From: Vibrio zhugei
GTDB taxonomy: Bacteria > Pseudomonadota > Gammaproteobacteria > Enterobacterales > Vibrionaceae
Direction: 5' to 3'
Assembly: GCF_003716875.1 (NCBI RefSeq)
Contig: NZ_CP033078.1
Coordinates: 806,001 to 870,000 of the forward strand
Length of the DNA: 64,000 nucleotides
The translations under genes were made by a program, and so were the position numbers. How positions within the stretch are numbered: position 1 is the first letter of the stretch; each line of letters starts with the position of its first letter. Positions 38,817-49,078 of this stretch are shown in pieces. The notes beneath the pieces were generated by a model. That model had not been told where the DNA came from and made no database searches. It worked only from the letters and a program-made list of their open reading frames with translations.

Positions 38817-39869
38817 ATGAGCAATGAGCGAGAGCAACATTCCCACTTAGATTCTTTGGATGAGCAAGTTGCTCGTTATCGACAAGTGTTAGACGTGATG
38901 CCTGCAGGGGTGATTTTACTCGATACCCAAGGCATCGTACGTGAGGCAAATCCTGAAGCTCATCGACTGCTTGAGATGCCTTTGGTCGATGAGAAATGGT
39001 TCACTATCATTCAAGAGGCGTTTGCTCCTCGTGATGATGATGGCCATGAAATTTCATTACGCAATGGGCGCAAAGTCCGCTTGGCGATTTCGGCTTCAAC
39101 AACCGGTCAACTTATCCTCATTACCGATTTAACTGAAACGCGATTGTTGCAATCGCGCGTCAGTGATTTGCAACGCCTGTCTTCATTGGGGCATATGGTG
39201 GCTTCTCTCGCGCATCAGGTGCGCACGCCTTTATCGAGTGCCATGTTGTATGCCTCTAATCTTGGTTCGCCCAACCTGCCTAATGCAACGCGTGAGCGTT
39301 TTCAAACCAAACTGGTGGATCGCCTGCACGATTTAGAAAAGCAGGTGAATGATATGCTATTGTTTGCAAAGGGGGGCGATAATAAGGTTGTCGACGCTTT
39401 TTCTTTGCAGGACTTAGTGGATGAGTTTCATCCGATGGTTGAAGCGGCAGTGCGTACCAATCACATTGATTATGCTCAAGAAGTTGAGCAGCCTGACACG
39501 CAACTGCTCGGTAACGCGAATGCACTCGCTTCTGCATTAAGTAACTTGGTGATGAATGCTATCCAGATCGCTGGAAAAGACGCGCAGATTGATGTGTTTT
39601 TCCGAGCGGTCAATGGCGAAGTCAAAATTTCCGTACAAGATAATGGCCCAGGTATACCAGAAGCATTGCAAGAAAAAGTGATGGAACCTTTCTTTACCAC
39701 CCGCTCGCAAGGTACTGGCTTAGGGTTGGCCGTTGTACAAATGGTCTGTCGTGCTCACGACGGTCGTTTGGAGTTACTGTCACGTGAAGGGGATGGGGCA
39801 TGTTTCACCATGTGTATTCCATTAGATCGTCAGGTTAATCAAACCACATTCGAAACTGGAGAATCATAA
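38817..39869 (+). CDS. flrB: Sensor histidine kinase FlrB
   Basis: A 350-residue soluble kinase. A PAS domain at about 20-110 (DVMPAGVILLDTQGIVREANPEA) is followed by HisKA with SLAHQVRTPLSSAM (phospho-His) and HATPase with DNGPGIPEALQEKVMEPFFTTRSQGTGLGLAVVQ. It has no membrane segment. It phosphorylates FlrC. The stop overlaps the flrC start (ATAATG), indicating translational coupling. Confidence 0.96.
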   Translation: MSNEREQHSHLDSLDEQVARYRQVLDVMPAGVILLDTQGIVREANPEAHRLLEMPLVDEKWFTIIQEAFAPRDDDGHEISLRNGRKVRLAISASTTGQLILITDLTETRLLQSRVSDLQRLSSLGHMVASLAHQVRTPLSSAMLYASNLGSPNLPNATRERFQTKLVDRLHDLEKQVNDMLLFAKGGDNKVVDAFSLQDLVDEFHPMVEAAVRTNHIDYAQEVEQPDTQLLGNANALASALSNLVMNAIQIAGKDAQIDVFFRAVNGEVKISVQDNGPGIPEALQEKVMEPFFTTRSQGTGLGLAVVQMVCRAHDGRLELLSREGDGACFTMCIPLDRQVNQTTFETGES

Positions 39870-41302
39870 TGGCTCAAAGTAAAGTCTTAATTGTAGAAGA
39901 TGATGAAGGTTTGCGTGAAGCCTTAGTAGATACGTTAGCACTTGCTGGCTATGAATGGTTGGAAGCAGATTGCGCGGAAGATGCTTTAGTGAAACTGAAA
40001 AATGATTCGGTTGACATTGTGGTGTCTGATGTACAGATGGCGGGTATGGGTGGATTAGCGCTGTTACGCAACATTAAAGTTCACTGGCCGAACGTCCCTG
40101 TGTTGTTGATGACCGCATATGCAAACATTGAAGATGCGGTTTCTGCGATGAAAGAAGGGGCGATTGATTACATGGCTAAGCCATTTGCCCCGGAAGTCTT
40201 ATTGAATATGGTGAGCCGTTATGCGCCAGTTAAATCCGATGATAATGGCGATGCGGTTGTTGCCGATCCCAAAAGTCTCAAATTGTTATCTTTAGCGGAC
40301 AAAGTGGCGAAAACTGACGCGAATGTCATGGTATTAGGACCCAGTGGATCCGGTAAAGAAGTCATGTCACGTTATATTCATAATGTGTCTCTGCGTAAAG
40401 ATGGCCCCTTTATCGCGATCAATTGTGCGGCCATTCCGGACAACATGTTGGAAGCCACTTTATTTGGTTATGAGAAAGGCGCTTTCACCGGAGCGGTACA
40501 AGCGTGCCCCGGTAAATTTGAACAAGCACAAGGGGGAACCATCTTACTGGATGAGATCAGTGAGATGGAACTGAACTTACAAGCCAAGCTACTCCGTGTC
40601 TTGCAAGAACGTGAAGTCGAGCGTTTGGGAAGTCGAAAAAGTGTCAAACTGGATGTGCGAGTATTAGCCACCAGTAACCGCGACCTCAAGCAATATGCCC
40701 AAGAAGGCAACTTTCGTGAAGATTTGTACTATCGTTTAAATGTATTCCCAATTACTTGGCCCGCATTGTGTGAGCGAAAAGGCGATATTGAACCACTCGC
40801 CGCGCACCTGATTGAACGTCACTGTAAAAAGCTAGGACTGCCTGTGCCAAGCTTATCACTCGGTGCGACAGAAAAGCTGTTGCAATATCCATGGCCAGGG
40901 AATGTCCGCGAGCTGGATAACGTGGTCCAACGCGCGCTGATTTTAAGTGATCAAGCAACCATCGAAGCGTCACATATTCTACTTGAGGGACTCGATTGGC
41001 AAGATGCGTCTGGGTTGCAACACGCTGTCGAGCATCAACAAGATACCTCGCCTTCGATCAAGCCCGTTGCCGATCCTGAATTATCGAAAACCTATTCAGA
41101 GCCGGAAAGGAAAACAGAGTCTAATGGGTCGATAGGCTTAGGTGATGAGCTGCGTGATCAAGAGTACACCATTATTATGGAAACGCTGGTGGAGTGTAAT
41201 GGACGTCGTAAAGACATGGCGGAAAAGCTTGGAATCAGTCCACGAACGCTACGATATAAACTCGCCAAAATGCGTGATGCCGGAATCGATATTCCCAATT
41301 GA
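39869..41302 (+). CDS. flrC: Sigma-54 response regulator FlrC
   Basis: 477 residues: a receiver domain (LIVEDDEGLREALVDTLALAGYE, phospho-Asp in VVSDVQMAGMGG), AAA+ with GPSGSGKEVMSRYIH and GAFTGA, and a C-terminal Fis HTH (MAEKLGISPRTLRYKLAKMRDAG). It activates class III flagellar promoters such as fliE and fliK here. Asp residues DD at 12-13 and the VSD site are intact. Confidence 0.96.
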   Translation: MAQSKVLIVEDDEGLREALVDTLALAGYEWLEADCAEDALVKLKNDSVDIVVSDVQMAGMGGLALLRNIKVHWPNVPVLLMTAYANIEDAVSAMKEGAIDYMAKPFAPEVLLNMVSRYAPVKSDDNGDAVVADPKSLKLLSLADKVAKTDANVMVLGPSGSGKEVMSRYIHNVSLRKDGPFIAINCAAIPDNMLEATLFGYEKGAFTGAVQACPGKFEQAQGGTILLDEISEMELNLQAKLLRVLQEREVERLGSRKSVKLDVRVLATSNRDLKQYAQEGNFREDLYYRLNVFPITWPALCERKGDIEPLAAHLIERHCKKLGLPVPSLSLGATEKLLQYPWPGNVRELDNVVQRALILSDQATIEASHILLEGLDWQDASGLQHAVEHQQDTSPSIKPVADPELSKTYSEPERKTESNGSIGLGDELRDQEYTIIMETLVECNGRRKDMAEKLGISPRTLRYKLAKMRDAGIDIPN

Positions 41303-41319
41303 TGAATGATAACCGCTTA

Positions 41320-41335
41320 TGGCATGCAACTTGCT
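41320..41335 (+). promoter_or_regulatory. Sigma-54 promoter of fliEFGHIJ
   Basis: TGGCAT-N5-TTGCT, 53 bp before the fliE ATG. Matches the -24/-12 consensus; FlrC is the expected activator. Confidence 0.85.
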
Positions 41336-41387
41336 CATTAGTAGATAACGATTGTTTTTTGTCAAACTTTTGGCACCCGAGGTTTCT

Positions 41388-41699
41388 ATGAGATTAGATG
41401 GCTTACAAAGTGAAATGCAAGCAATGCGCTTGGAAGCAAGTAATACAACTGCAGCTCCAACTGGACAAAAAGTTGGCGCTGATTTTGGTGATATGCTGAC
41501 TAAAGCCATCAATAATGTGAATGGTCTTCAGGAAACTTCGAGCGCGCTGCAAACCCGCTTTGATCGTGGAGATGAGAGTGTCTCTCTTGCGGATGTCATG
41601 ATCGCTCGTAATAAAGCGAGTGTTTCTTTTGAAGCGACGATTCAAGTGCGTAACAAGCTCGTTGATGCGTACAAAGAATTAATGAATATGCCGGTTTAA
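41388..41699 (+). CDS. fliE: Flagellar hook-basal body protein FliE
   Basis: 103 residues from the ATG at 41388 (CGAGG site), the length usual in vibrios; the upstream in-frame start at 41352 is not needed. FliE signature GADFGDMLTKAINNVNGLQ...FDRGDESVSLADVMIARNKASVSFEATIQVRNKLVDAYKELMNMPV. It forms the junction between the MS ring and the rod. First gene of the fliE-J operon. Confidence 0.95.
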   Translation: MRLDGLQSEMQAMRLEASNTTAAPTGQKVGADFGDMLTKAINNVNGLQETSSALQTRFDRGDESVSLADVMIARNKASVSFEATIQVRNKLVDAYKELMNMPV

Positions 41700-41715
41700 A
41701 GAAAGGTAACCGATA

Positions 41716-43470
41716 GTGGCTGAAGACAACCAAAAAACCGATCTTGCTGTCAGCGGCAGTGGCGATCAGGCGATGACCTCAAGCGCAGGTACGAGCCTTA
41801 GTTCGGACACACAAAACCCGGATATCGAGGAAAAAAGCACGAATAAAATCGATTTCGCGATGGGCGATTTAGATTTATTACGCCAAGTGGTTTTGGTGCT
41901 GTCGATTTCCATTTGTGTTGCTCTGATCGTGATGTTGTTTTTTTGGGTTCGCCAACCCGAAATGCGCCCATTAGGCGTGTATGACACACAAGAACTCATC
42001 CCAGTTCTTGATTATCTTGATGAGCAAAAGCAAGACTATAAGCTGGATGGGAACACCATCTTAGTGCCAGTGTCTGATTACAATAACCTCAAATTGAACA
42101 TGGTACGTGCCGATCTTAATACCAATACAGATGGCGCGGGCGATGATATTTTATTGAAAGATATGGGGTTTGGTGTTTCTCAGCGTTTGGAAAAAGAGCG
42201 CTTGAAATTAAGTCGTGAGCGACAATTAGCCGCTGCGATTGAAGAAATGCGTCAAGTAACAAAAGCACGAGTGCTGTTGGCTTTGCCCAAACACAGTGTG
42301 TTTGTTCGTCAAAATCAGCCAGCCTCTGCTTCTGTCTTTTTAACCTTGCGTACTGGCGCCAGCCTGAAACAGGAAGAAGTCGACTCTATCATTGATATGG
42401 TATCGAGCGCGGTGCCTGGCATGTCACCGACCAAAGTGACGGTCACCGATCAGCACGGTCGATTACTGAACTCCGGCTCACAAGATCCCGCTTCTACAGC
42501 GCGCCGTAAAGAGCAAGAGCTTGAACGTAAACAAGAAGCGGATGTTCGTCAAAAAATCGACTCTGTGTTAATCCCCATTCTTGGGCTGGGAAATTATACC
42601 GCGCAAGTGGACATTGACTTGGACTTTAATGCGGTTGAGCAAACACGTAAGCGCTTTGATCCTAAAACGCCATCGACACGCAGCGAATATACGCGTGAAG
42701 ACTACAACAACAGTAATACAGTTGCTGGTGTTCCTGGCGCATTAAGTAATCAACCGCCAGCAGATGCCTCTATCCCCGAAGACGTGGCGCAAATGAAAGA
42801 CGGTTCGACCATGGGACAAGGCTCGGTGCATAAAGAAGCGACCCGTAACTATGAATTGGATACGACGATCAGTCATGAACGGAAACAAACGGGCGCTATT
42901 GCACGGCAAACCGTTGCTGTCGCAATAAAAAATCGCGCTAAAGTGGATCCGCAAACGGGGGATGTGACATACACCCCGGTGAGTGATGCTGAATTACAAT
43001 CGATCCGTCAGGTCTTAGAAGGAACGGTAGGCTATAATCAAAGTCGAGGGGATGTACTGAATGTATTGAGCATGCAGTTTGTCCAACCAGAGGTTGCCGA
43101 AGCCCAAGATGTGCCAATTTGGGAGAACCCAAACTTTGGGGATTGGGTTCGTTGGTTAGCCAGTGCGCTCGTGATTGTTGTCGTGATTTTAGTGTTGGTG
43201 CGTCCAGCATTGAAGAAACTGCTCAATCCAGCCGCGGGTCTCGACGAAGATTCGATGTATGGTCCAGATGGTATGCCAATTGGAGCGGATGGTGAAACCA
43301 GTCTGATTGGTGGTGACATCGATGGGGGCGAGCTCTTTGAGTTTGGTACCGGTATTGATCTACCGAACTTGCATAAAGATGAGGACGTATTGAAAGCGGT
43401 ACGTGCTCTTGTGGCCAACGAGCCAGAACTTGCGGCTCAAGTAGTGAAAAATTGGATGCAAAATGCCTGA
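41716..43470 (+). CDS. fliF: Flagellar MS-ring protein FliF
   Basis: 584 residues, GTG start with an AAGGTAA site. An N-terminal TM helix (VVLVLSISICVALIVMLFFW) and a C-terminal TM helix (WLASALVIVVVILVLVRPALKK) flank the periplasmic ring-building domains. The C-terminal tail (ELFEFGTGIDLPNLHKDEDVLKAVRALVANEPELAAQVVKNWM) binds FliG. It overlaps fliG by 8 bases. Confidence 0.96.
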   Translation: MAEDNQKTDLAVSGSGDQAMTSSAGTSLSSDTQNPDIEEKSTNKIDFAMGDLDLLRQVVLVLSISICVALIVMLFFWVRQPEMRPLGVYDTQELIPVLDYLDEQKQDYKLDGNTILVPVSDYNNLKLNMVRADLNTNTDGAGDDILLKDMGFGVSQRLEKERLKLSRERQLAAAIEEMRQVTKARVLLALPKHSVFVRQNQPASASVFLTLRTGASLKQEEVDSIIDMVSSAVPGMSPTKVTVTDQHGRLLNSGSQDPASTARRKEQELERKQEADVRQKIDSVLIPILGLGNYTAQVDIDLDFNAVEQTRKRFDPKTPSTRSEYTREDYNNSNTVAGVPGALSNQPPADASIPEDVAQMKDGSTMGQGSVHKEATRNYELDTTISHERKQTGAIARQTVAVAIKNRAKVDPQTGDVTYTPVSDAELQSIRQVLEGTVGYNQSRGDVLNVLSMQFVQPEVAEAQDVPIWENPNFGDWVRWLASALVIVVVILVLVRPALKKLLNPAAGLDEDSMYGPDGMPIGADGETSLIGGDIDGGELFEFGTGIDLPNLHKDEDVLKAVRALVANEPELAAQVVKNWMQNA

Positions 43471-44506
43471 GAATGATGAAAAAGGAAAAGAAGTGGTCAG
43501 CACTGAAGATATTGCCGATATTCCTGGTGAAGAGCGTGCCGCCATTTTATTACTGAGTCTCAATGAAGACGATGCCGCTGGTATTATTCGCCACCTAGAG
43601 CCGAAACAGGTGCAACGGGTGGGGAGTGCGATGGCCAAAGCCAAAGATTTGAGCCAAGATCGAGTCGGTTTGGTGCATCGCGCTTTCTTAGAAGATATTC
43701 AGAAATACACCAATATCGGTATGGGGAGCGAAGACTTTATGCGAAATGCATTGGTCGCTGCGCTCGGAGCCGATAAAGCCAATAACTTGGTCGACCAAAT
43801 CTTATTGGGGACTGGCTCAAAAGGTTTGGATTCATTGAAATGGATGGATCCAAGGCAAGTGGCTAGCATCATCGTCAATGAACACCCACAGATTCAGACC
43901 ATTGTATTGTCATACTTGGATCCAGACCAATCAGCCGAAATTCTCGCGCAGTTTGCTGAGCGTGATCGTCTTGATTTGATGATGCGTATCGCTAACCTCG
44001 AAGAGGTACAGCCATCAGCATTGGCTGAGTTGAATGAGATCATGGAAAAACAATTCGCAGGACAAGCCGGTGCACAAGCGGCCAAAATTGGTGGCTTGAA
44101 AGCGGCGGCGGATATCATGAACTACCTCGACAACAACGTCGAAGGTCTCTTGATGGATCAGATGCGCGATCAAGACGAAGATTTGGCAACCCAAATTCAG
44201 GATTTGATGTTTGTGTTCGAGAATTTAGTCGAAGTCGACGATCAAGGCATTCAAAAACTACTTCGCGATGTGCCGCAAGATGTCTTGCAGCGTGCGCTTA
44301 AAGGGGCAGATGATGATCTGCGTGATAAAATCTTTAAGAACATGTCCAAACGAGCAGCCGAGCTTATGCGTGATGATTTAGAAGCGATGCCACCGATCAA
44401 AGTATCGGATGTGGAAGCGGCGCAAAAAGAAATTTTGGCGATTGCCCGTAAAATGGCGGACCAAGGTGAGCTTATGTTGTCTGGTGGTGCGGACGAATTC
44501 TTGTAA
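43463..44506 (+). CDS. fliG: Flagellar motor switch protein FliG
   Basis: 347 residues. N-terminal FliF-binding domain (GEERAAILLLSLNEDDAAGIIRHLEPK), middle domain with VNEHPQIQTIVLSYL (EHPQ motif), and C-terminal torque helix with charged LLRDVPQDVLQRALKGADDDLRDKIFKNMSKRAAE. Rotor component that interacts with the PomA stator. It overlaps the fliF end. Confidence 0.97.
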   Translation: MPENDEKGKEVVSTEDIADIPGEERAAILLLSLNEDDAAGIIRHLEPKQVQRVGSAMAKAKDLSQDRVGLVHRAFLEDIQKYTNIGMGSEDFMRNALVAALGADKANNLVDQILLGTGSKGLDSLKWMDPRQVASIIVNEHPQIQTIVLSYLDPDQSAEILAQFAERDRLDLMMRIANLEEVQPSALAELNEIMEKQFAGQAGAQAAKIGGLKAAADIMNYLDNNVEGLLMDQMRDQDEDLATQIQDLMFVFENLVEVDDQGIQKLLRDVPQDVLQRALKGADDDLRDKIFKNMSKRAAELMRDDLEAMPPIKVSDVEAAQKEILAIARKMADQGELMLSGGADEFL

Positions 44507-44519
44507 GGTATCTTCTTCA

Positions 44520-44543
44520 CAGAGGTCGGCTCTCCGGCCTCTG
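44520..44543 (+). other. Intra-operon hairpin between fliG and fliH
   Basis: A 10-bp stem CAGAGGTCGG/CCGGCCTCTG (one G-T wobble) with a 4-base loop. There is no T-tract, so it is unlikely to terminate; it may protect the upstream mRNA or set relative expression. Confidence 0.5.
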
Positions 44544-44580
44544 CTTGTCTCAGTGATTTGAACTACGCATAGGAAAGCAT

Positions 44581-45390
44581 ATGCCAGTTGAAAGAAAACG
44601 CGGTTTTATCCGTCCCGACTCCAATACACCCGCTGATGAGCAACCACAAACGTGGGGGCTACCTGACTACGACTTGGATTCAGGCAACAGTGCGCGCGAA
44701 ACGGCGCTGAATTATGATCCCAGTTGGACACCTCGTGATGAGGTCGCTGAAGACGAAAGCGAACCTCAACCTTTCTCTGTAGAAGACCTCGAGTCGATTC
44801 GCCAAGCAGCGTATCAAGAAGGACAAGAACAAGGTTATGCAGAAGGTTTTCAATCGGGCGTCGAGCAGGGAAAAGAAGAAGGCTATCGTGTCGGTCATGA
44901 AGAAGGCGTGACGGCAGGTCATCAAGAAGGCTTGCAGGCTGGCCAAGAACATATGGATCAACAGGTAAAGCAGTTTGTTGAAATGGCCAACCAGTTTTCT
45001 CAACCGTTGGAACTGATGAATGCACAGGTTGAAAAACAACTGGTCGATATGGTGCTGACGATGGTGAAAGAAGTGGTGCACGTCGAAGTGAAAACCAATC
45101 CACAGATCATTTTAGATACAGTTAAGGCGTCGGTGGAGTCCCTGCCTATCGCCGGTCATGCCATTACCTTGAAGTTACATCCTGACGATGTTGATATCGT
45201 TAAGCAGGCTTACGGCGAGCAAGAAGTGGATAGCCGTAATTGGACCTTGGTGAGTGAGCCTGCCTTAGATCGTGGTGATGTGCAAATTGAAGCAAGCGAC
45301 TCGAGTGTCAACTATCGTATGGAAGAGCGGATTCGTGCAGTATTACACAATTTTTGTGGTGCCAATCGTCACCAAGTGGGTACGGAGTAA
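44581..45390 (+). CDS. fliH: Flagellar assembly protein FliH
   Basis: 269 residues. The middle has a glycine-heptad repeat region ([30 protein letters not shown], GxxxG repeats) typical of FliH, and the C-terminal domain binds FliI. It regulates the FliI ATPase and links it to FliN. Its stop overlaps the fliI ATG (TAATG). Confidence 0.94.
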   Translation: MPVERKRGFIRPDSNTPADEQPQTWGLPDYDLDSGNSARETALNYDPSWTPRDEVAEDESEPQPFSVEDLESIRQAAYQEGQEQGYAEGFQSGVEQGKEEGYRVGHEEGVTAGHQEGLQAGQEHMDQQVKQFVEMANQFSQPLELMNAQVEKQLVDMVLTMVKEVVHVEVKTNPQIILDTVKASVESLPIAGHAITLKLHPDDVDIVKQAYGEQEVDSRNWTLVSEPALDRGDVQIEASDSSVNYRMEERIRAVLHNFCGANRHQVGTE

Positions 45391-46715
45391 TGTTGTCATT
45401 AGCGGATCGCCTAACGCAATATAAAATCGAAGGCTTGACGCGCAAACCCATCGCGTCGGGAAAGTTGGTGCGTGTGGTCGGGTTAACATTAGAAGCGACA
45501 GGGTGCAAAGCCCCGATTGGCAGCTTATGTTTGATTGAAACTATGTCAGGTAACATGGAAGCGGAAGTCGTCGGTTTTTCTGGTGATAATCTATTTCTCA
45601 TGCCGAGCGAACAAATCACGGGGATTTTACCAGGCGCGAAAGTGACGCCTCTTACTCAAGAGGCGGGCATGCCTGTTGGTATGGAATTACTCGGCCGCGT
45701 GGTCGATGGTGTTGGCAACCCTCTGGATGGTTTAGGGCCGATTTATACGGAACAAACCGCGTCGTTAAACGTAGAGCCCATTAACCCGCTAGCGCGTAAA
45801 CCCATTGATGCGCCATTGGATGTTGGAATTAAAGCGATCAATGGGTTACTGACGGTCGGTAAAGGTCAGCGTATTGGCTTATTTGCAGGATCGGGTGTGG
45901 GTAAGTCTGTCACATTGGGGATGATGACTCGCGGAACCACAGCACAGGTTGTCGTCGTGGGGTTAATCGGTGAGCGTGGGCGAGAAGTAAAAGAATTTAT
46001 TGAAGAAATTCTCGGGCACGAAGGACGCCAGCGCGCTGTCGTAGTGGCAGCGCCAGCGGATTCCTCTCCACTGATGCGCTTGAAAGGCTGCCAAACAGCG
46101 TTAACGATTGCCGAATATTTTCGCGATCAGGGTTTAGATGTTTTGCTGCTCATGGATTCTCTGACGCGTTTTGCTCAAGCGCAGCGCGAAATCGCGCTCT
46201 CGGTAGGTGAGCCACCTGCGACAAAAGGTTATCCACCTTCTGTGTTTGCTAAGCTTCCCGCATTGGTCGAGCGTGCAGGTAATGGTGGGCCGGAGCAGGG
46301 CTCCATCACCGCCTTTTTCACTGTATTAACCGAAGGCGATGATTTACAAGACCCGATCGCGGACGCCTCCCGTGCGATTTTGGATGGACACATCGTGCTG
46401 TCGCGTGAAATGGCGGATGCCGGGCATTATCCCGCGATTGATGTGGAAAAATCCGTCAGCCGGGTGATGCCGCAAGTGACGACCGATCAGCACGTTCTGA
46501 TGTCAAAAGCGGTTCGACAAATCCTATCAATATGCCGTAAAAATCAGGATTTGGTCTCTATTGGGGCGTATAAGCCAGGGACCGATCAGGCCATTGATAG
46601 CGCATTTACATTGAAACCGAAGCTGGATCAGTATTTACAACAAGAGATGAAAGAAACCGTCCCTTATGATATGTGTGTCAATATGCTCAAGAACGTCTTA
46701 GGTGTTGAGGAGTAA
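45390..46715 (+). CDS. fliI: Flagellum-specific ATPase FliI
   Basis: 441 residues from the ATG at 45390; the upstream extension to 45354 lies within fliH and is rejected. F1-ATPase beta-like fold with Walker [24 protein letters not shown], and [35 protein letters not shown]. It powers or assists substrate unloading at the flagellar export gate. It precedes fliJ by 3 bases. Confidence 0.97.
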   Translation: MLSLADRLTQYKIEGLTRKPIASGKLVRVVGLTLEATGCKAPIGSLCLIETMSGNMEAEVVGFSGDNLFLMPSEQITGILPGAKVTPLTQEAGMPVGMELLGRVVDGVGNPLDGLGPIYTEQTASLNVEPINPLARKPIDAPLDVGIKAINGLLTVGKGQRIGLFAGSGVGKSVTLGMMTRGTTAQVVVVGLIGERGREVKEFIEEILGHEGRQRAVVVAAPADSSPLMRLKGCQTALTIAEYFRDQGLDVLLLMDSLTRFAQAQREIALSVGEPPATKGYPPSVFAKLPALVERAGNGGPEQGSITAFFTVLTEGDDLQDPIADASRAILDGHIVLSREMADAGHYPAIDVEKSVSRVMPQVTTDQHVLMSKAVRQILSICRKNQDLVSIGAYKPGTDQAIDSAFTLKPKLDQYLQQEMKETVPYDMCVNMLKNVLGVEE

Positions 46716-46718
46716 TCG

Positions 46719-47168
46719 ATGGACAACGCACTGACTTTTTTGCTTAGCCAAGCCAAAGACAACGAAGATAAAGCGGTCATGGCGCTCAATCAAGCGAGGA
46801 GTGAGTTGGATAACTATTATCAGCAGCTAGAGCAAATAGAGCAGTATCGATTGGATTACTGCCAGCAACTCGTTGATCGAGGGCAAGCAGGACTCACTGC
46901 GAGTCAATATGGTCATTTACAACGTTTTTTAAGTCAGTTAGATGAGACCTTATCAAAGCAACGGGAAGCGGAAGCGCACTTTACCCAGCAAGTGGAAAAT
47001 AGCGAGCAACATTGGCTAGAGATTCGTAAGCAAAGACGCTCTTATGAGTGGTTGATTGAAAAAAAACAAACAGAAAAGCAGCGCGCAGAAGAAAAACGTG
47101 AACAGCGTATGATGGACGAGTTTTCAACGCTGAGCTTCAATCGTCGTCGCCTTAATGATAAATCGTGA
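46719..47168 (+). CDS. fliJ: Flagellar export protein FliJ
   Basis: A 149-residue coiled-coil protein, strongly charged (QARSELDNYYQQLEQIEQYRLDYCQQL; EKKQTEKQRAEEKREQRMMDEFS). It acts as the central stalk of the FliI ring. Last gene of the fliE-J operon; no obvious terminator follows, but a sigma-54 site begins the next unit within 20 bp. Confidence 0.92.
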   Translation: MDNALTFLLSQAKDNEDKAVMALNQARSELDNYYQQLEQIEQYRLDYCQQLVDRGQAGLTASQYGHLQRFLSQLDETLSKQREAEAHFTQQVENSEQHWLEIRKQRRSYEWLIEKKQTEKQRAEEKREQRMMDEFSTLSFNRRRLNDKS

Positions 47169-47186
47169 TAGGGCCGTTTGCGACAC

Positions 47187-47202
47187 TGGCGTAAATCTTG
47201 CA
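47187..47202 (+). promoter_or_regulatory. Sigma-54 promoter of fliK-flhB
   Basis: TGGCGT-N5-TTGCA in the 136-bp gap between fliJ and fliK. Good -24/-12 match; starts the fliKLMNOPQR-flhB operon. Confidence 0.82.
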
Positions 47203-47304
47203 ATACCGTTGTTGAAGTACAGACACAGTGGTTTCTTATCGAGTTCCAATGCACGGCATGTCTATGGGACTTCATGACGACTTGATTAGCGTGAGTAAAA
47301 CGAT

Positions 47305-49038
47305 ATGAATATTAACACATCTCAGTCAACTGACAGTCTTAAAGGCACCGAGATTACTGGAAGCGGCGCTTCTAAGGGTGATAAAAAAGAGACCAGTGAA
47401 GCGAGTGGTTTTTTTGATAAATTAACGGCCTTAATGTTCGGTTCTTCCGAGCAAACTAAAGGTAAGATCGCAGGCAAATTGCTGCAAGCGAAGGCGAGCG
47501 ACGGTGGGAATGATCCGATGGCCGCCTTAAAGAAGCTAGGTTGGACCAAGCACCAGCTAGAACATCTCACTGAAAAAGAATTAAGTAAAGTCGCAAATCA
47601 ACAAGGGATTGAGGTTGCCGAACTGAAAAGCATTATTCAGCAAATGCCGGATGTTATGACCGCGAAGCCTGCGCTTGCATCTGCAAAGAATGCGCAGTCT
47701 AGCGATGCGGATAAAACGGATATTCCAGCTGCGATGGATGAAGGTAAGCAGTTGCTTGGCAAGTTACAGCAAGCGAATCAGACGTTAACCAAACCCGCGT
47801 CACAGGTAGCCCATGGCAAAGACTTGCCACAAAAGGTCGGCGTGACCGCGGCTGAACCTGTTGCGCCTGCTTTGCAGAAAAACAAGCTGGTTCACACGGG
47901 CAAAGAGGACGAATCAACGACATTCGCAGAACGTCCTATCAGTCAAAAAGAATTGGCTCAGTTAGTCGCACTGAAAAAGCAGCACCCTGAGTTGTCGGAA
48001 AGCGACTTGAAGAAACAACTTGTCGCACAGCGTATTAAGCAAGACGAAATGACAGAGAGTGAAACGGCCTCTCTGGGAGTGAGTCATCATGCTTCGCCTA
48101 ATCAGCCTGTTGTTATGACCAATGCGGCTACAGCGAGTGCTGAGAAAGGGGGCGGGGTTAGTTATGCGCTGCACAAAGGCGCCCAGCCTAGTCCGATTCA
48201 GACGCAGTCAGCATCTGTGACCGTTCAAACGGGCATGAGCGAACATAAACTTTCGCCCCAAGGTAATATGGTCACACCACAGGACGGGGGGGCAACAGGT
48301 CTTCCATCTCAAAGCCAACAGCAGACCACGGCCTCGCCATTAGGACAAGGAGCGAACCCACTGGTGGCGGCTTCTTTGATGGCGACGAATGCGGCGAAAG
48401 GGGCTCCGAGCAATGTGATAGAAAAAGGGTTGAGCGAAAAAGCGCTGAACGCCATGACTGAAATGAAAGGGGCTAAGCGCGGGACATCTTCGCCAGAAAG
48501 TTCACTTGCTGCCCAACTTTCGTCGGCATCCGGACAATCGCTATCGGCAACACAAAAAGTCGATGGTACCCAGCAAGCGGCGTCACCTCAGCTACAATTA
48601 TCAAAAGATGGGGCTGATCAGGTGGCGGAAAAAGTTCATATGATGATGTCTAAGAACTTAAAAAGTATCGATATTCGCCTTGACCCTCCTGAAATGGGTA
48701 AAATGCATATAAAAATGCAGATGAATAATGACGGTGGGGCTACCGTACACTTCACCGTGGCTAGCCATCATGCACGGGATGCGCTTGAGCAATCGATGCC
48801 TCGTTTGCGGGAGATGCTGTCTCAGCAAGGGGTTCAATTAGGCGGCACTTCTGTTCAACAAGACGGTGGCAGCCAGCAGCAAAGTTTTGCATCGGCAAAT
48901 GGTGGCCAATCTCAATCTCAATCTCAACGCCAAGCTGGTCGTGGGGTTGCTGGGGGAACGCAAGAAAACTTTGATGGAGACATCAAACTTGATTTGAATG
49001 TCGCATCAAAGCGTGATGGAATTTCATATTATGCGTAA
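47305..49038 (+). CDS. fliK: Flagellar hook-length control protein FliK
   Basis: 577 residues. A long low-complexity Gln/Ser/Ala/Lys-rich ruler region (about 1-430) is followed by the conserved Flg_hook domain with DIRLDPPEMGKMHIKMQMN and HHARDALEQSMPRLREMLSQQGVQLG, and a Q/S-rich tail with an SQSQSQ run. The ruler length sets hook length; the C-terminus switches FlhB specificity. Start ATG 47305. Confidence 0.93.
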   Translation: MNINTSQSTDSLKGTEITGSGASKGDKKETSEASGFFDKLTALMFGSSEQTKGKIAGKLLQAKASDGGNDPMAALKKLGWTKHQLEHLTEKELSKVANQQGIEVAELKSIIQQMPDVMTAKPALASAKNAQSSDADKTDIPAAMDEGKQLLGKLQQANQTLTKPASQVAHGKDLPQKVGVTAAEPVAPALQKNKLVHTGKEDESTTFAERPISQKELAQLVALKKQHPELSESDLKKQLVAQRIKQDEMTESETASLGVSHHASPNQPVVMTNAATASAEKGGGVSYALHKGAQPSPIQTQSASVTVQTGMSEHKLSPQGNMVTPQDGGATGLPSQSQQQTTASPLGQGANPLVAASLMATNAAKGAPSNVIEKGLSEKALNAMTEMKGAKRGTSSPESSLAAQLSSASGQSLSATQKVDGTQQAASPQLQLSKDGADQVAEKVHMMMSKNLKSIDIRLDPPEMGKMHIKMQMNNDGGATVHFTVASHHARDALEQSMPRLREMLSQQGVQLGGTSVQQDGGSQQQSFASANGGQSQSQSQRQAGRGVAGGTQENFDGDIKLDLNVASKRDGISYYA

Positions 49039-49078
49039 AATGCATTAATGACTGATGATATAAATACTTAGGATAGAT

